Assembly (NCBI GenBank): GCA_040772225.1
Contig: JAXGYO010000002.1
Span: forward strand, 1,922,001 to 1,986,000
DNA: 64,000 bases
Direction: 5' to 3'
Source of the DNA: JAAYED01 sp040772225
GTDB lineage: Bacteria; Chloroflexota; Anaerolineae; UBA1429
Part shown: piece by piece, positions 60,281-64,000 of the stretch
How the letters are laid out: each line of letters starts with the position of its first letter
Numbering within the stretch: the first letter of the stretch is position 1
Notes under the pieces: model-generated
What the model saw: the letters and a program-made list of their open reading frames with translations, nothing else
What the model was told of the DNA's origin: nothing
Databases searched by the model: none
Program-made: the position numbers and the translations under genes

Positions 60281-60607
60281 TTACCAGGTGTTGTGGCATC
60301 CTACGACACCGGCCTGCCAGTCACCCTTTGTGAAAAAGCCCTTGTAGCCCGCCAGAACTCCGGTTATGCCCCCAATCCACCAACACCATGTGACAGCAGC
60401 TGTTCGACCAAAGCTAAAAAACCAAGGCATCAGGAAGAGGAGCAACCCCACAACGGCGGCCCATCTGTACTGCTCATAGGATCTGAGCAGACCAACTGCC
60501 AGTCCGCCGATGGGGCTGAGCCACAACACTCCAGACTCCCCACTGTGGCCGGACATGAATGTCGCGAGAAACAAAAGCACACCGAGTGCGACCATCAACC
60601 ACTTTAT
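60281..60607 (-). CDS. Small membrane protein of unknown function
   Basis: About 100-108 residues with three or four hydrophobic segments (VALGVLLFLATFM, LWLSPIGGLAVGLL, VVGLLLFLMPWFF, WWIGGITGVLAGY). I do not recognise a family. The start is odd: a strong Shine-Dalgarno AAGGAGGA at 60617-60624 is nine bases from an ATA codon (60605-60607) that would give a sensible N-terminus (K-W-L-M-V). The in-frame TTG and ATG lie 18 and 21 bases away. It follows a second small gene. Confidence 0.55.
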   Translation of the reverse strand: MKWLMVALGVLLFLATFMSGHSGESGVLWLSPIGGLAVGLLRSYEQYRWAAVVGLLLFLMPWFFSFGRTAAVTWCWWIGGITGVLAGYKGFFTKGDWQAGVVGCHNTW

Positions 60608-60643
60608 TGTAGCCTCTCCTCCTTCACAACACTGATTGTCTTG

Positions 60644-60907
60644 TTAGCTACTCTCGGCACCGGTGGTGGTGCCATCCGAACCACGAATCGAGTTCCGCTT
60701 GATCAAGTGAGTAGTGTCTTCTATCCCGATATTCTGTTCCTCCTTTCCGGTAGTGTCCTCTGCCGGATCTTGTGATCTGATGCTCTCGTCCGGCTCGTCG
60801 GCGTTCTCCTCTTTTGTTTCAGGCAGGCTCAACGCCGCGCGGTCACGCCGTCGTCTCAATCCGGCGGCAAACCTCCTTAGCAGGCGATCCCCTAGGAGAC
60901 CATACAT
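60644..60907 (-). CDS. Small basic/acidic protein of unknown function
   Basis: An 87-residue frame with a basic amphipathic start (MYGLLGDRLLRRFAAGLRRR) and a hydrophilic Glu/Asp/Thr-rich second half. AGGA lies eight bases before the ATG. It precedes the small membrane protein on the same strand with about 37 bases between, so they may be one unit. No family is recognised; it could be spurious. Confidence 0.4.
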   Translation of the reverse strand: MYGLLGDRLLRRFAAGLRRRRDRAALSLPETKEENADEPDESIRSQDPAEDTTGKEEQNIGIEDTTHLIKRNSIRGSDGTTTGAESS

Positions 60908-60910
60908 TGG

Positions 60911-61316
60911 GTGATCCTATGCGGCTTTCCAGAGTGGCCTGTGTCGACGAGCGGTGGAGGCGATTTCTGCTATCCTCTGCTTACCGCGTCAATCCACTCC
61001 CGATCTAGTCTTACTCAGATGATACTCGCTTGTAGGCTGGCCGTAATGAATCCAAAGTGTTAGAAAAGTGTTATTGTGCCCAATAGCTTGGCGCACAACA
61101 CGCCGAAAAGCGAGCTCTGGCGCAGACCGGTGCTATTCTGTGCGAGGCGGCTGAGCGCTGGCTTGCATGCTGGGTGTCGACGTGGATGAACACTGACAGC
61201 CCGGAGGGATCGCCTCTCGAATGCGGAAGCTCAAGGGCGGGCCCCGGCTCTACAGTCGCGCAAGGTCAAGACCAAGATGGATTGAAACTCGAAAGCGGCA
61301 GCGGACAACTTCTGTC
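60911..61316. other. Non-coding stretch between the small island and moaD
   Basis: No convincing gene, RNA or repeat found on either strand; only short frames with unusual composition. The right end passes into the moaD promoter. Confidence 0.5.
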
Positions 61317-61345
61317 TTGATTGATGTATGGTGAGGTAGTATAAT
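61317..61345 (+). promoter_or_regulatory. Promoter of the moaD-aor unit
   Basis: TTGATT, 17 bases, perfect TATAAT, 40 bases before the moaD ATG. Confidence 0.7.
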
Positions 61346-61384
61346 GCCTCTCGATCGAACCCGTTTGGTATGGAGCCGTATTGG

Positions 61385-61663
61385 ATGCAACTCAAGGTCG
61401 AGTTTCTGGGCCTGGCAAGGGAGCTGGCCGGCGTATCAGAGAGCCTGGTGACTCTGTCGGAGCAGGCGACCTGGCGCGATTTGATCTGCGATCTGGCCTC
61501 ACAGTTCCCCGCCCTGGCCGGCCCGGTGATTGACCCCGAGAGTTGCACCTTGTCCACTGCATACATGCTGAACGTCAATGGACGCACGATTGTGCACGAT
61601 TTCGATGAGCCCGTGCAGACGGGGCAGCGCCTGCTGTTGATGTTTGCCGAGGCAGGGGGGTAA
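61385..61663 (+). CDS. MoaD/ThiS-like ubiquitin-fold sulfur carrier
   Basis: A 92-residue beta-grasp protein that ends in GG, as needed for C-terminal adenylation and thiocarboxylate formation. The core is QLKVEFLGLARELAGV, YMLNVNGRTIV and GQRLLLMFAEAGG. MoaD carries sulfur for molybdopterin synthesis. The next gene encodes a tungsten/molybdenum pterin enzyme, so the pair fits pterin supply. The ATG at 61385 has GGAG nine bases upstream. Confidence 0.85.
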   Translation: MQLKVEFLGLARELAGVSESLVTLSEQATWRDLICDLASQFPALAGPVIDPESCTLSTAYMLNVNGRTIVHDFDEPVQTGQRLLLMFAEAGG

Positions 61664-61667
61664 GAAG

Positions 61668-63542
61668 ATGCACGCCTATACTGGCAAGATTCTGCACGTC
61701 GATATGACGACGCAGACCACCCGAGTGCAGACGGTAGAGCCCGAGTTCCTGAAAAAGTACCTGGGAGGGGTGGGCCTGGCCACGCGGCTCGTCTATGACA
61801 ACACGCCCGCCGGCTGCGACCCGTTAGGGCCTGACAATACGCTCTGCTTTGCCTGCAGTGCATTTGCCGGGACGCCCATTCCGGTAGGCACCAAGCACGG
61901 CGTGGCCGCCAAGAGCCCGCTGACAGGCTTTATCGGGGACTCGCTCTCCGGCAGCCACTTTTCCGAGATGCTGCGCCGTGCGGGCTGGGATGGCCTGGTG
62001 ATCAAGGGCCAGGCCCCACGCTGGACGTTGCTGTTTATCGACGACGATCGTGTCAGTTTTATGGATGCCTCGGCCTATCTGGGCCAGGGCGCCGTTGAGG
62101 TACAATCTGTCATCCGGGACAGGCTGGGTGACGAGAATGTCCGCGTGAGCGCCATCGGCCCGGCAGGTGAGAACCTGGTGCGCTTTGCCAGCATCGACAA
62201 TGATGGCCGGCAAGTTGGTCGTACAGGTAACGGCGCGGTGATGGGCTCCAAGCGCATCAAAGCGATCGCGATTCGCGGAACAAGGCCAGTGACCGTGGCT
62301 GATCCCAAGGGCTTGATGGAGGCCGGTCTCAAGCTCATCAAGACGTCCCAGGGTCCCGGTACGCTCAAGTACCGATCGCTGGGCACGCCCTCCAACGTCC
62401 TCAATATGAACGCCATCGGCGTGCTGCCCACGCGCAACTTTTCCGAGACCACCTTTGAGCATGCTGACACCATCAGCGGCGAATATTTGCGGGATCACTT
62501 CAAGGTCAAGGCCGTGGCCTGTTCCGGCTGCTCCATTGCTTGCGAGCAGTGGGGCGTGGTGCGTGAGGGCAAGTACAAGGGCGCCAAGATCGGGCTCGAC
62601 TATGAGCCGCTCTTTGCTGTGGGCTCCAACTGCGGCATCGGTACCTTGCCTCCGATCATCAAGCTGGTGGAGATGGCCGATGATCTCGGCCTGGACGCAA
62701 TGAGCGCCGGAGTGGTGATCAGCTGGGCCATGGAGTGCTACGAGAAGGGCCTTTTGACGAGGGAAGACTGCGACGGCCTGGAGTGCAACTTTGGCAACGA
62801 GGATGCCGCGATCGCCCTCATGGAAAAGATCGCTCATCGCGACGGGATCGGTGACCTGCTGGCAGAGGGGACCAAGCGCGCTTCGGAAAAGCTCGGCAAG
62901 GGCAGCGAGCACTTTGCCATGCACTGCAAGGGGCTGGAGATGCCCGGTTACGACGTGCGCAGCCTCAAGACCTTTGCGGCCGGGCTGGCCGTTGGCACCC
63001 GGGGGGCCTGCCATAACCGCTCGTTGGCCTATGAGCTGGACATCAAGGGCGTCGTTGACCGGTTCAAGGCGGAGCCCGGACGTGGCCCTCTGATGGTCGA
63101 GAACGAGAACTTTGCCTGCGTGCTCGACTGTCTGGTGCTCTGCAAGTTCCTGCGCAACTGTTTTGACGACTTTAACACCGATGTAGCGCGCATCTATACC
63201 ATGACCACGGGCATCGATCTGACGCCCGAGGAGTTGCTGGCAGTGGGCGAGCGTGTCTGGAACCTGAAAAAGGCGTTCAATATCCGTGAGGGCTGGACCC
63301 GCGCGGACGACACGCTGCCGCCCCGGGTACTCAATGACCCGATCCCCGCAGGCCCGAGCAAGGGTTCCTATGTGACTGCGGAGGAGCTGGATATGCTCAT
63401 CGGGGACTATTATCAGGCTCGCGGGTGGACCGACGAAGGTCTGATCCCGCGATCGAAGCTGATCGAGCTCGGCCTGGAGGACATCGCGGACGAGATCGGA
63501 GTCGACACTGTTCCGGCCGGCGCGGCCTTGAAGGAGGGCTAG
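61668..63542 (+). CDS. Aldehyde ferredoxin oxidoreductase (tungsten/molybdenum pterin)
   Basis: The enzyme oxidises aldehydes to carboxylates with ferredoxin as acceptor, using a bis-pterin tungsten (or molybdenum) centre and a 4Fe-4S cluster. The 624-residue protein shows AYTGKILHVDM, YLGGVGLATRLVYD, cluster Cys CSGCSIAC (about 286-293) and a further Cys around CVLDCLVLCK (about 484-493), and AVGSNCGIG. The start ATG at 61668 follows AGGGGGG, which lies within the last codons of moaD. A polyferredoxin follows directly. Confidence 0.94.
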   Translation: MHAYTGKILHVDMTTQTTRVQTVEPEFLKKYLGGVGLATRLVYDNTPAGCDPLGPDNTLCFACSAFAGTPIPVGTKHGVAAKSPLTGFIGDSLSGSHFSEMLRRAGWDGLVIKGQAPRWTLLFIDDDRVSFMDASAYLGQGAVEVQSVIRDRLGDENVRVSAIGPAGENLVRFASIDNDGRQVGRTGNGAVMGSKRIKAIAIRGTRPVTVADPKGLMEAGLKLIKTSQGPGTLKYRSLGTPSNVLNMNAIGVLPTRNFSETTFEHADTISGEYLRDHFKVKAVACSGCSIACEQWGVVREGKYKGAKIGLDYEPLFAVGSNCGIGTLPPIIKLVEMADDLGLDAMSAGVVISWAMECYEKGLLTREDCDGLECNFGNEDAAIALMEKIAHRDGIGDLLAEGTKRASEKLGKGSEHFAMHCKGLEMPGYDVRSLKTFAAGLAVGTRGACHNRSLAYELDIKGVVDRFKAEPGRGPLMVENENFACVLDCLVLCKFLRNCFDDFNTDVARIYTMTTGIDLTPEELLAVGERVWNLKKAFNIREGWTRADDTLPPRVLNDPIPAGPSKGSYVTAEELDMLIGDYYQARGWTDEGLIPRSKLIELGLEDIADEIGVDTVPAGAALKEG

Positions 63543-64000
63543 ATGACGCAGCCAGCATTTCAGCACATCATTTGTGATCCCGACCTCTGTACCGGCTGCC
63601 GCATCTGCGAGTATGTGTGCTCCGCTACAAAGCACGGCGTCTTTGATCCCAGTTTGTCGCGCATCCGTGTGGTGCGCATCGAGCCCGTCACCATGACGGC
63701 CATCAGCTGCCGCATGTGCGCCGATGCGCCCTGTGTGCTGGCCTGCCCGCGCGATGCGCTGACGCAGGACCCCGAGACCGGAGTGATCCACGTAGACGAG
63801 ACCAAGTGCGATGGATGCGGTTGGTGCGTAGAGGCATGCGACTTTGGGGCGATCGTCCTGAACCCGGTGCACAAGATGGCCGAGATCTGCGACCTGTGCG
63901 CGGACGAAGAGGACGGCCCGCAGTGCGTCAAGTTCTGCCCCAAGGAGGCTCTGTCGCTGGCGACCCCTGAGGTGCTCCGTCAAAAGGCGCGCAGGGATGT
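63543..64000 (+). CDS. Polyferredoxin-like electron-transfer subunit, cut by the right edge
   Basis: At least 152 residues are visible, with the C-terminus beyond the window. It is rich in 4Fe-4S cysteines in four groups: CTGCRICEYVC, CRMCADAPCVLACP, CDGCGWCVEAC and CDLCADEEDGPQCVKFCP. The start ATG at 63543 directly follows the aor stop. This is the HycB/CooF-type iron-sulfur subunit often linked to aldehyde oxidoreductases; it should pass electrons from the aldehyde enzyme to ferredoxin or another partner. Confidence 0.9.
   Translation, partial: MTQPAFQHIICDPDLCTGCRICEYVCSATKHGVFDPSLSRIRVVRIEPVTMTAISCRMCADAPCVLACPRDALTQDPETGVIHVDETKCDGCGWCVEACDFGAIVLNPVHKMAEICDLCADEEDGPQCVKFCPKEALSLATPEVLRQKARRD

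Noticed and set aside
61824..63983. 719-codon open frame on the minus strand opposite aor
   Set aside because: High-GC codon bias opens antisense frames; the translation shows no domain and the plus strand holds a clear aldehyde ferredoxin oxidoreductase and polyferredoxin.

Overview
The window reads as a single chromosomal segment of a high-GC bacterium, most likely a member of the Chloroflexota (Anaerolineae-like). I infer this from two tandem ftsZ genes, FabK as the enoyl-ACP reductase, a large MalT/LAL-type regulator, an AroK-AroB fusion, Thr/Pro-rich lipoprotein linkers, and a tungsten/molybdenum aldehyde oxidoreductase with MoaD and ferredoxin partners. The taxonomy is an inference; there is no rRNA gene to confirm it. 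I see no phage, IS element or CRISPR array.

Layout: 1-1600 has the end-truncated lgt and an orphan DUF692/MNIO oxidase. 1700-6950 is a divergent type II fatty-acid cluster (fabK-fabD-fabG leftward, fabF-fabH rightward). 7100-8600 has an ECF sigma factor with an RsiV-like anti-sigma and its own ECF-type promoter. 8670-14400 has a MaoC hydratase, a SanA-like protein, RsgA, a family 2 glycosyltransferase and the copper ATPase CopA behind a palindrome-rich promoter. 14440-18100 is a complete ECF vitamin/metal transporter (T, fused A1-A2, S). 18090-20100 has DegV and a GNAT protein.

20240-25760 is a leftward thiamine unit under a TPP riboswitch: thiN, a methyltransferase, a YkoF-like thiamine-binding protein, the thiXYZ HMP-type ABC importer, then DUF402 and a 2H phosphoesterase. 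25800-28240 holds the tandem ftsZ genes. 28400-36040 is a leftward operon covering all seven shikimate steps plus chorismate mutase and prephenate dehydrogenase (aroH-aroF-tyrA-aroA-aroE-aroC-aroKB-aroQ), preceded by an intrinsic-terminator-like hairpin that may be an attenuator.

37300-42000 is an origin-type neighbourhood: two parS-like sites, dnaN, recF and rsmG; dnaA is not in the window. 42000-48200 runs leftward with a glycolate-oxidase-type flavoprotein, FtsK, RNase J and a family 4 uracil-DNA glycosylase. 48300-54870 has an inositol-phosphatase-like enzyme, cupin, Nudix, a DUF3048 lipoprotein, two TatA proteins, and a sugar isomerase/GalU/GHMP kinase set, followed by tRNA-Val(GAC). 55300-60100 has a LAL regulator convergent with a radical SAM enzyme across a 21-bp perfect inverted repeat. 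60280-60910 is a small island with two unrecognised short genes. The right edge has moaD-like, aor and a truncated polyferredoxin.

Most genes are housekeeping. The more unusual signals are regulatory: the ECF autoregulatory promoter, palindromes set into the copA and ecfT promoters, the TPP riboswitch unit with extra genes, the aro leader and the parS pair. Starts were chosen by Shine-Dalgarno placement and by the ATGA/GTGA overlaps that run through the operons.
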